The notes below the pieces were generated by a model. That model was not told where the DNA came from. It saw only the letters and a program-made list of their open reading frames with translations, and ran no database searches. Below, in pieces: positions 57,094 through 64,000 of a DNA stretch of 64,000 nt. This DNA comes from Phycisphaeraceae bacterium. Its GTDB lineage: Bacteria; Planctomycetota; Phycisphaerae; Phycisphaerales; Phycisphaeraceae. The stretch covers positions 1-64,000 of the forward strand of contig JAJDCS010000010.1 in NCBI GenBank assembly GCA_029260715.1, written 5' to 3'. A program made the position numbers and the translations under genes. The first letter of the stretch is position 1. Each line of letters begins with the position of its first letter.

Positions 57094-60000
57094 ATGTCTG
57101 AAAATAGTCTCGCCTATCAATGGTTGTGTTCGCTGTATCGCGGTGTAGCCACGCGCCAGCGTGCCGCACTGGGCGGTCATGACGCAAAAGCAGACGGTGT
57201 GGGGCGTGGCTGCGGCCCGTACGGCTTAGAGCCGCTTGAACGCCGGGTGCTACTTTCAGCGGTCATTGAGTTGTCCGACTTGCTGGCTGTCAACGGCGGC
57301 GATGGGTCGGCGGGGTTTGTGATCAATGGGATCGATGCATTCGATTACTCCGGGCACTCGGTGAGCGGTGGCGATATTAACGGCGATGGGTTTGATGACG
57401 TGATCATCGGGGCATTCGGGGGAGACACCAACGGGAGCTACGCCGGCGAGAGCTACGTGGTCTTCGGCGGGGCGGGCGGGTTCACGCCGAGCCTGGAATT
57501 ATTGTCGTTGAACGGCACAAACGGGTTTACGATCAACGGCATCGATATTAATGATTACTCGGGGCTGTCGGTCAGCGGTGCGGGTGACGTGAACGGTGAC
57601 GGGCTGGAGGATCTGGTCATCGGGGCGTTTGGGGCAGACCCAGGCGGTAAGGGCAAAGCGGGCGAGAGCTACGTGGTGTTTGGTTCTACGAGCGGGTTCG
57701 CCGCAAGCCTGGAGTTGTCGTCGCTAAACGGGACGAACGGGTTCACCATCAACGGGACCGCGGTGGGCGATCACTCGGGCATCTCCGTGAGCGGGGCGGG
57801 GGACGTGAACGGCGACGGGCTTGACGACCTGATCATCGGGGCGCGGAACGCATCGCCCAGCGACGTCCCGGCGGGCAAGAGCTATGTAGTGTTCGGCACG
57901 GACAGCGGGTTCACGGCGAGTTTGGAACTGTCGTCGCTGAACGGCACGAACGGGTTCGCGATCGTCGGAGTGGACATGTTCGACCTGTCGGGCAATGCGG
58001 TGAGCGGCGCTGGCGATGTGAACGGGGACGGGTTCGACGACGTGATCATCGGTGCGCGCAACGCATCGCCCAACGGCAATCTTTCGGGCGAGAGCTACGT
58101 GGTTTTCGGGGCGGCGGGCGGGTTCGCAGCTAATTTGGCGCTGTCGTCGCTGAACGGCGGCAATGGGTTTGTGATCAACGGGATCGGGCCTATTAATAAT
58201 TCCGGTTTTTCAGTAGGCGGGGCGGGTGATATCAACGGCGACGGTTTCGATGACGTGGTCATCGGTGCGATTTTGGCGTCGGCTAACGGTGTGATCAATG
58301 CGGGGCAAGGCTATGTGGTGTTTGGCGCGGCGGGCGGGTTCGCGGCGAGTTTGGAGTTGTCGTCGCTAAACGGGGCCAACGGGTTTGTGGTCAACGGGAT
58401 TGAATTCAACGACCGGGCGGGTTTTTCAGTGAGCGGGGTGGGTGACGTGAACGGCGATGGTTTGGATGACCTGATCGTTGGTTCGATTTTAGCCAACCCC
58501 AACGGGGAAAACTCCGGGCAGAGCTACGTGGTGTACGGTTCGACGGGCGGGTTTGGCGGGAATGTGGATGCGTCTTCACTGGATGGGACCAACGGGTTCA
58601 CGATCAACGGGATCGACGCGTTCGATCTTGCAGGGTGGTCTGTAAGCGGGGCGGGTGATGTAAACGGCGACGGGTTCGACGACATGATCATCGGGGCGCG
58701 GTACGCGGACATGGGCGAGGAACCGGACGAAAAAGAGAGTGTCGGCGAAAGTTACGTGTTGTTCGGCGGGGACTTCACAAACGAGGTGACACAGAACGGC
58801 ACGGCGGGGGATGACACGCTGGCGGGCACGGCGGGGGTGGACGTGCTGATCGGGGCGCAAGGCGACGACGAACTGATCGGCAACGGCGGGCAAGACGTGC
58901 TGCGCGGCGGTGAGGGCGACGACACGCTAGCGGTTTCGGACCTGACGTTCCTGCGCATCGTCGGCGGCAGCGGGACCGATACCCTGCGTCTTGATGGCAG
59001 CGGGCTTACGCTGGATTTCACCGCCATACCCGACAACCGGGTGAGCGGGGTTGAGGCATTGGATATCACCGGCACCGGCCCAAACACGCTGACCCTCAAT
59101 CTGCGCGAGGTGCTGCGTCTTTCCGACACGTCCAACACGCTGATGGTCGTGCACGACAGCAACGACACAGTCGACATCGGCTTGGGTTGGGCAGCGGCGG
59201 GCACACAGACAATTGATAGCAGGGTGTTCAATGTGTTTGAGCAGGGCGCCGCAACGCTGCTTGTCTTGACGGACACCGACCCGCCGCGCGTGGTGGACGT
59301 GCGCGTGGCAAGCACTGCGTGGAGCCCGGCGGCTCTCTCGGCGTTGGACCCGCTAAACAGCTTGGGGCTGAGCGTCCCGGTGGGCGGCGGGGACCAACTG
59401 TTGCCGCTGCCGCACAACCGTCTTAACAAGATTAGCGTCCGGTTCAACGAAGACGTGGTGATCGCGGAGGGGGACTTGGTGCTGCGTGGCGTGAGCGTGC
59501 CGGTGTATGCTTATTCAAATTTTTCTTACGACGCGGCGACATTCACCGCCACATGGACGCTGTCCGCTCCGATCGACACGGACAAACTGGAACTCTCACT
59601 AAGCCAGGCCGTGCGGGGCGTGACGGACGGGTTGGCCCTTGACGGTGAATGGGACAACCCGGCAGACGCGGCTGACCCGAGTAGCGACACGTTCCCATCG
59701 GGCGACGGGGCGGCGGGCGGTGATTTTGTCTTCCGGTTTAACGTGCTGCCCGGCGACGCGACGGGGGACGGCATCGTGAACGGCTTGGACCTGCTGTCGT
59801 GGCAGTCGAATTTGTTTGAGGCGGGGTTTGTGTTGCCGTCTGACTTTAACCTCGATGGGACTGTCAACGGCAACGACCTGCTTGTGTGGCAGTCCAACCT
59901 TTTCAACACGCTGCCGGCTGGGTCGCTGAATTTAATTGCAGCGGCGGTTATCGCCGCGACGGCTGCGCATTTAATCGACGTTGAAGGCGACATGGGGGTT

Positions 60001-60381
60001 ACTCAGCCGCTTCCCCAGGCTGAGGCTGACAGATCGGCCCCGGCAGCCCCCGCATGGGTTGCGGCCAAACGGTCAAGGGCGCGTCAGCCGTTGCCGCCAC
60101 GGACTGCGGCGCCTGATGGGCCGATGAGCCCTGCGCCAATCCGCACGCAACCAGAAAAACTCGATCACGATGATCCCCAGCGGTTGCGAACCGACCGCGA
60201 CAGCCCGACGCCAATGACCTCCGGGCGGTACTTCCTCGTCACGGGTGCTCATCAGTCACGCTATTCAGTAACAACTCAAGTTGATAACGTTCGCAGACGA
60301 GACCCGCGTAGCTTATTAGAGCGGCACAGCCGCGACGGGCTGGCGATGGTGCTTCAACTCGAACCGGACCGCATCGAGTGA
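57094..60381 (+). CDS. LEPRxLL surface protein with seven FG-GAP repeats, RTX motif and dockerin cassette
   Basis: 1095 residues from an ATG at 57094 with GGAAGG nine bases upstream. Residues 8-18 (YQWLCSLYRGV) match the start of the 5194-residue protein. LEPLERRVLLS follows at about 48-58. Residues about 65-560 are seven FG-GAP repeats, each with a calcium loop of the DxNGDGxxD type (DINGDGFDD, DVNGDGLED and so on), enough for one closed seven-bladed integrin-alpha-like propeller. A short RTX run (about 568-615) follows, then a VVDVRVASTAWSPAAL module and two dockerin-like repeats (DATGDGIVNGLDLL, DFNLDGTVNGNDLL; about 730-945). A basic Pro/Arg-rich tail of about 130 residues ends the protein. 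It is the smallest member of this family here and the only one on the plus strand. It is likely secreted and calcium dependent, with unknown ligand. Confidence 0.93.
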   Translation: MSENSLAYQWLCSLYRGVATRQRAALGGHDAKADGVGRGCGPYGLEPLERRVLLSAVIELSDLLAVNGGDGSAGFVINGIDAFDYSGHSVSGGDINGDGFDDVIIGAFGGDTNGSYAGESYVVFGGAGGFTPSLELLSLNGTNGFTINGIDINDYSGLSVSGAGDVNGDGLEDLVIGAFGADPGGKGKAGESYVVFGSTSGFAASLELSSLNGTNGFTINGTAVGDHSGISVSGAGDVNGDGLDDLIIGARNASPSDVPAGKSYVVFGTDSGFTASLELSSLNGTNGFAIVGVDMFDLSGNAVSGAGDVNGDGFDDVIIGARNASPNGNLSGESYVVFGAAGGFAANLALSSLNGGNGFVINGIGPINNSGFSVGGAGDINGDGFDDVVIGAILASANGVINAGQGYVVFGAAGGFAASLELSSLNGANGFVVNGIEFNDRAGFSVSGVGDVNGDGLDDLIVGSILANPNGENSGQSYVVYGSTGGFGGNVDASSLDGTNGFTINGIDAFDLAGWSVSGAGDVNGDGFDDMIIGARYADMGEEPDEKESVGESYVLFGGDFTNEVTQNGTAGDDTLAGTAGVDVLIGAQGDDELIGNGGQDVLRGGEGDDTLAVSDLTFLRIVGGSGTDTLRLDGSGLTLDFTAIPDNRVSGVEALDITGTGPNTLTLNLREVLRLSDTSNTLMVVHDSNDTVDIGLGWAAAGTQTIDSRVFNVFEQGAATLLVLTDTDPPRVVDVRVASTAWSPAALSALDPLNSLGLSVPVGGGDQLLPLPHNRLNKISVRFNEDVVIAEGDLVLRGVSVPVYAYSNFSYDAATFTATWTLSAPIDTDKLELSLSQAVRGVTDGLALDGEWDNPADAADPSSDTFPSGDGAAGGDFVFRFNVLPGDATGDGIVNGLDLLSWQSNLFEAGFVLPSDFNLDGTVNGNDLLVWQSNLFNTLPAGSLNLIAAAVIAATAAHLIDVEGDMGVTQPLPQAEADRSAPAAPAWVAAKRSRARQPLPPRTAAPDGPMSPAPIRTQPEKLDHDDPQRLRTDRDSPTPMTSGRYFLVTGAHQSRYSVTTQVDNVRRRDPRSLLERHSRDGLAMVLQLEPDRIE
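57280..58770 (+). repeat. Seven FG-GAP repeat units, 213-216 bp period
   Basis: Landmark codons of the LNGTNGF motif occur at 57511, 57727, 57940, 58153, 58369 and 58582, after a first, more diverged unit near 57286. The spacing is therefore 213 or 216 bp (71-72 residues). Units are very similar at DNA level, so recombination between them is plausible. Confidence 0.9.
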
Positions 60382-60382
60382 G

Positions 60383-61483
60383 TCACAAATCCGCCTTGTC
60401 GCCCACCGAAAGCGTGCGATGGATCTGATCCGTTTTGAAGCCCAAGACGGTGGGGCGCGTCACGCCGGGCAGCGTGACAACGTCGTACAGTTCCGCCACG
60501 ACGCCTTCGATTTTTAACCAATGCGCCACGTCGCCGGTGCGCAGGTCGACAATGTACAACCCGCATTGGGCTTGGGCGTCGCGCTTGGCGAGGTTTGTGT
60601 CGAGTGCCAAGCCGGAGAATGTCTTGTTGTCGCGTGGCTTGGACAGGCCAACCACGGCGAAGTCTCCCGCGAACGCCAGACCCCGCGTGTACCCCGGCAA
60701 GAACGTCACGGGCTCGAACGCTCCGCTGTTTCGGTCGACTCTGCCCAAGAAGCCGGTGCCGGAATCAAGCAACCATAGGTTGTCGCGATAGAGGCGTGGC
60801 GAGTGAGGCATGGACAAGCCTGTGCAGACGGCGGTGTTGGTGGTGACGTCGACCACGCACCCGCCGTCGCGCCGTTTGTCGCGCCAGCCGTCGGCGACAT
60901 CGGATTGGCTCACGGCGGTGACGTATCGCGGCTTGCCGTTTTCGAGCGCCAGGCCGTTGAGGTGGCAGCGGTCTTCAGCGGCGAGCTTGCTGATAAACGG
61001 GGGTTGCCACAGCGGCGTGAAGCTGTGGCGGTCACTGAGGGTAGCGAGGCAACTGAAGAGGGTGTTGACGAACACGACTCGGCCGGTGGCGTCGACAGCG
61101 ACGTCGTGCGCGTCCAGGTCGCCAGTGGTGTAGCCCAGTTGAGGCACGTATAGCCGGTCGAAGCCGTCTGCTGATTGGCCCGGGGCCAGCGCGTTTTCGA
61201 ACCGCCACATTTGGTAAAGGGAACTCATCCAGAGCGTTTGGCCGTCCGACCACAGGCCCATGCAGCGGTTGAACGTGCGTTCAAAGACGGACAGTCGGCC
61301 GTTGGGTTGCGTGCCGATTAGGAACAGCTTGCCGGATTGGTAGGTGGTGAATGCGAGGCTGATTTTTTGTTCGGTTAGCCAGGCGGTGAAGTGGCGCGAG
61401 GTGGTCAGCTCCAGCTTCGGGTTTTGCGGTGATTGCGCGGAGGCGGGCGATTGTGGCGACCATTCTGACGGATCGGTAGACAC
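60383..61483 (-). CDS. TIGR03032/DUF4915-like beta-propeller protein
   Basis: 366 residues from a GTG at 61483. It is the first possible start after an upstream in-frame stop, and no clear ribosome site is visible. The sequence features LTTSRHFTAWL, LAFTTYQSGKLFLIG, FERTFNRCMGLW, DAHDVAVD, PHSPRLYRDNLWLLDSGTG and FLPGYTRGLAFAGDFAVVGLS match what I know of the TIGR03032 family (DUF4915), predicted beta-propellers of unknown biochemical role. No signal peptide or membrane segment is visible. The stop codon is one base from that of the FG-GAP gene, in a shared TGAGTCA, so the two genes converge with no room for a terminator between them. Confidence 0.85.
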   Translation of the reverse strand: MSTDPSEWSPQSPASAQSPQNPKLELTTSRHFTAWLTEQKISLAFTTYQSGKLFLIGTQPNGRLSVFERTFNRCMGLWSDGQTLWMSSLYQMWRFENALAPGQSADGFDRLYVPQLGYTTGDLDAHDVAVDATGRVVFVNTLFSCLATLSDRHSFTPLWQPPFISKLAAEDRCHLNGLALENGKPRYVTAVSQSDVADGWRDKRRDGGCVVDVTTNTAVCTGLSMPHSPRLYRDNLWLLDSGTGFLGRVDRNSGAFEPVTFLPGYTRGLAFAGDFAVVGLSKPRDNKTFSGLALDTNLAKRDAQAQCGLYIVDLRTGDVAHWLKIEGVVAELYDVVTLPGVTRPTVLGFKTDQIHRTLSVGDKADL

Positions 61484-61550
61484 TGGTGGGCCATTGTACT
61501 TTTATTTTGCGGGGAGAATGGAGGGAAGGTGTTGAGCTTTTACTGGGTGC

Positions 61551-61577
61551 CATTACACAGTCGAAGATTGTGTAATG
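61551..61577. promoter_or_regulatory. Perfect 9-bp inverted repeat upstream of the TIGR03032-like gene
   Basis: CATTACACA and TGTGTAATG arms around a 9-base spacer, about 70 bases before the GTG at 61483. The symmetry and position suit an operator for a dimeric repressor. It could also be a leader hairpin. Confidence 0.45.
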
Positions 61578-61609
61578 CTTTCTGGTAGGTTGATCATCTC
61601 CAAGGCGCA

Positions 61610-61632
61610 CTACGCGGCCTTGGGCCGTGTAG
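61610..61632 (-). terminator. Possible hairpin terminator after the HEPN-motif gene
   Basis: CTACGCGGCC and GGCCGTGTAG pair over 9 of 10 positions with a 3-base loop, about 50 bases past the stop codon of the gene ending at 61685. The stem is GC-rich, but no run of T follows on the minus strand, so intrinsic termination is uncertain. Confidence 0.35.
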
Positions 61633-61684
61633 CGGCACCCCAACGCGCGGGGGTGATGAAGATCGGTTCGGCACGGCCGACTCG

Positions 61685-62965
61685 CTAGCGCTCGCTGGCT
61701 GGGGCACCGGGCTCTTGTTTTTCTTGCTCGTCATCTTCTGTCGTTTGTTCAACAGTAAGATCTTCGTTGTAGCACTCCCTGTAGAGATCTTGGAATTCTT
61801 TTTGCCTTCTCAGTTCTCTGAAAATTGGCCAATCTTTGTAAGAGGTCTTATGAAATTCCGGATCATCTTTAAGCCGCTTTACAAGTGTATAACACTTTTC
61901 AAAATCATCGTGCAATACTGCAACAGCCAACTTAAACTTGTCCTCGCATGCACTCCAATCCTCCGCATCAAGTATTGCTATACACTGCCCAGCATCCCCT
62001 TTCCATTTGTAGGCCTGTGCCCTATTAATAAGCATAATGCGGCGATAGCTATCTTCAGCGTGACTAACATTTTTTCCAGTAAAAAAGTCTAAAATTCGTA
62101 TCGCAATGTCGTACTCTTTTTTTTGGACTAATTCGAAAGTAACATTGTTGATTTGAGCATCTGATTCTTTTAGCCTATCGGGGCACAATCGACGCCATAT
62201 AACATGCGCCAACTTAATCCCAATTTCATAAATACATTGATATGCACTTTCGAAGTATTCGCGGGGCACCTCTAATGACTCCCCAACAGCCAAATCCTCT
62301 GAGATATGGTGCTTGTGCTTGGCGCAAACAGCCAAATACTGCGAAGAAATTTTTCCGTCAGTATGCACAAATAAGTTTCGTCTTTCTGTCAACTCAATGA
62401 ATTGCGGCCAGCATGGCAGATCTTTGTTAAAAGGCGTATTAAGTTTTTCTTTGAGCCATTCAAACTGTTCGGCGTGGCTCTTCCTTATAATAGATTCGAT
62501 TTCCTTCTCAACAATAAACTCTTTGGCATCATTCAAGTCCCGAAAATTCATCATCTGCGTATAGGACAACGCTTTTTCCGACGCATTGAGTAGTTCGGGC
62601 TTGGCGGCAAACATGAAACGTATTATTCGGCCTAAGAATGAGTCGTACTGCGAAACAAGAGAGATTATAAAATTTCTAGGAATTAATCGTAATGAATTGC
62701 GATAGTGCTGACGCTCACGAGCTATTTTTTTTGCATTTGCGATATCTTCGATTTGAAGGGTGTAGGTAGTCCCTTCTTCGGTTTTTTCTTTAACCTCACC
62801 ATGCTTTTCCAAAAATTTGCTGTAAGCTTCATCCAGTTGTTTACCCACCGTATTGGCCACGTGCATCATGAGTGGCAAGGTTGTATGTAACGATTCGATA
62901 TCTTCAGTAAATCGTGAAATGTCTTCAGTTAAAATCTCTGTCGGATGTGGGGCTTCAGCACTCAC
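61685..62965 (-). CDS. Uncharacterised protein with HEPN-type RNxxxH motif
   Basis: 426 residues from a GTG at 62965 with GGAG about ten bases upstream. I do not recognise the family. The N-terminal half is strongly helical. At 194-201 it reads ERRNLFVH, containing the R(x4)H signature (R196, H201) of HEPN ribonuclease domains, in the usual helix context (FIELTERRNLFVHTDG). The C-terminal half (about 270-400) looks like short helical TPR-type repeats (FELVQKKEYDIAIRIL, RIMLINRAQAYKWKGDAGQC). The tail is Glu-rich. No signal peptide is seen, so it is probably cytoplasmic. The gene is clearly AT-richer than all its neighbours, which suggests horizontal acquisition. HEPN proteins often act in toxin-antitoxin or anti-phage systems, but no partner gene is visible beside it and the role here is inference. 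Confidence 0.85.
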   Translation of the reverse strand: MSAEAPHPTEILTEDISRFTEDIESLHTTLPLMMHVANTVGKQLDEAYSKFLEKHGEVKEKTEEGTTYTLQIEDIANAKKIARERQHYRNSLRLIPRNFIISLVSQYDSFLGRIIRFMFAAKPELLNASEKALSYTQMMNFRDLNDAKEFIVEKEIESIIRKSHAEQFEWLKEKLNTPFNKDLPCWPQFIELTERRNLFVHTDGKISSQYLAVCAKHKHHISEDLAVGESLEVPREYFESAYQCIYEIGIKLAHVIWRRLCPDRLKESDAQINNVTFELVQKKEYDIAIRILDFFTGKNVSHAEDSYRRIMLINRAQAYKWKGDAGQCIAILDAEDWSACEDKFKLAVAVLHDDFEKCYTLVKRLKDDPEFHKTSYKDWPIFRELRRQKEFQDLYRECYNEDLTVEQTTEDDEQEKQEPGAPASER

Positions 62966-63192
62966 GAGTGTTCATCTCCAACGGGGAGCAAATCGTAAAT
63001 CATTTGTACGTGATTACTATAGTGCCGGGCGACATGGCCAGCGAATGTAGCCAGACCATTGCGCTTAGTAGGAACATAGGTCTTGCTTCGAATTAGGGCA
63101 ACATGTCAGCAGACAGGCCTGGCACTTTGCTTGAGAGTTACTCGTCTATTGCTCTATAAACCAAGCCCAGAAATTAATTCGACCTGCCTTCA

Positions 63193-64000
63193 TCACCCTT
63201 TCGCCATTTTTCTTAGGACGGTGTGTAGGATTCCGCCGTTGCGGTAGTAGTCGACTTCGACGGGGGTGTCGATGCGGCAGGTGGTGTTGAATTGTGTTTT
63301 TTGGCCGTCGGGCTTGGTGGCGGTGACTTGGATGTCTTGGCGGGGTTGGACGGCGTCGGTGACGGCGATGTTGAATGTTTCTTGGCCGGTGAGGGCTAGG
63401 TTGTCGGCGTTTTGGCCTTGTTTGAAGCACAGGGGTAGGACGCCCATGCCGACGAGGTTGCTGCGGTGGATGCGTTCGAAGCTTTCTGCGATGACGGCTT
63501 TGACGCCTAGGAGGAAGGTGCCTTTGGCTGCCCAGTCGCGACTTGAGCCCATGCCGTAGTCCTTGCCGGCGAGGACGACGAGGGGTGTGTTTTCTTTTTG
63601 GTAGTGCATGGCTGCGTCGTAGATGGGCTTGACCTGGTTGTCTAGCAGGTCGGTGGTGAATCCGCCCTCGGTGCCGGGGGCGAGTTGGTTGCGGACGCGG
63701 ACGTTGGCGAAGGTGCCGCGGGTCATGACGCGGTCGTTGCCGCGACGCGAGCCGTAGCTGTTGAACATGTTGACGGCGACGGCGTGGTCGGTGAGGTACT
63801 TGCCGGCTGGGCTATCTTTCTTGATGGCGCCGGCGGGGCTGATGTGGTCGGTGGTGACGGAGTCTCCGACTTTGACGAGGCAGCGTGCGCCGGCGATGGG
63901 TGCGATGGGCTTGGGGTCGGGGGCGAGGCCGACGAAGAAGGGCGGCTCTTGGATGTATGTGCTCTTGTCGTCCCAGGCGTACAGCGGGCCGGTGCTGGTG
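63193..64000 (-). CDS. acnA: Aconitate hydratase, C-terminal part (5' end outside window)
   Basis: 269 codons of an AcnA-type aconitase, which interconverts citrate and isocitrate in the TCA cycle in the cytoplasm using a 4Fe-4S cluster. The visible part starts just before the linker and includes [13 protein letters not shown], then the swivel domain with [41 protein letters not shown] (Gly-Ser-Ser-Arg active-site loop) and [18 protein letters not shown]. The cluster cysteines lie upstream, outside the window. The frame ends in a normal AAAGGGTGA. GC and codon use fit the core genome, unlike the AT-rich gene next to it. The 227 bp between them show no clear feature. Confidence 0.95.
   Translation of the reverse strand, partial: TSTGPLYAWDDKSTYIQEPPFFVGLAPDPKPIAPIAGARCLVKVGDSVTTDHISPAGAIKKDSPAGKYLTDHAVAVNMFNSYGSRRGNDRVMTRGTFANVRVRNQLAPGTEGGFTTDLLDNQVKPIYDAAMHYQKENTPLVVLAGKDYGMGSSRDWAAKGTFLLGVKAVIAESFERIHRSNLVGMGVLPLCFKQGQNADNLALTGQETFNIAVTDAVQPRQDIQVTATKPDGQKTQFNTTCRIDTPVEVDYYRNGGILHTVLRKMAKG

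Noticed and set aside
1-64000. rRNA, tRNA or other structured RNA genes
   Set aside because: None of the landmark sequences was seen on either strand in a read by eye. A covariance-model search would be needed to exclude small RNAs.

Overview
The window looks like a chromosomal segment of a planctomycete, probably from the Phycisphaerae side of the phylum. That placement is inference. It rests on four predicted proteins with an N-terminal LEPRxLL-type motif, dockerin-like repeats of the kind common in planctomycete surface proteins, one PEP-CTERM protein, and high-GC coding DNA. Nothing in the window fixes the genus.

About 88% of the 64 kb is four LEPRxLL genes for very large or large extracellular mosaic proteins. 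On the minus strand these are a partial gene at 1-7725 (2575 codons visible, C-terminus outside the window), a 5194-residue gene at 9822-25406 and a 9902-residue gene at 26570-56278. On the plus strand there is a 1095-residue gene at 57094-60381. They share a short N-terminal region ending in LEPR/LERR-x-(M/L)L and calcium-binding or adhesive repeats (RTX nonapeptides, FG-GAP, PKD, Calx-beta, LamG). They also share dockerin-like modules, and three end in a basic, Pro/Arg-rich tail. The partial protein carries an embedded SGNH/GDSL hydrolase domain. The 5194-residue protein carries a C-type-lectin-like domain with an EPN motif. The 9902-residue protein carries LRR and PA14 domains, a golvesin-like fold that appears interrupted, and two giant glycine-rich cassettes.

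A PEP-CTERM protein with a cohesin-like ectodomain (25882-26517) lies just downstream of the 9902-residue gene, in the same direction. This raises the possibility of a dockerin/cohesin-type surface assembly. An IS-type DDE transposase (8351-9592) and a degenerate tail-to-tail relic of a second copy separate the first two giant genes.

The right flank (60383-64000, minus strand) is different. It holds a TIGR03032/DUF4915-like beta-propeller protein that converges on the FG-GAP gene with a single base between the stop codons. Next is an AT-rich gene of unknown function with an RNxxxH HEPN-type motif, a possible acquired defence or RNase gene. Last is the 3' part of an aconitase gene, ordinary core metabolism. 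I saw no rRNA, tRNA or CRISPR array.
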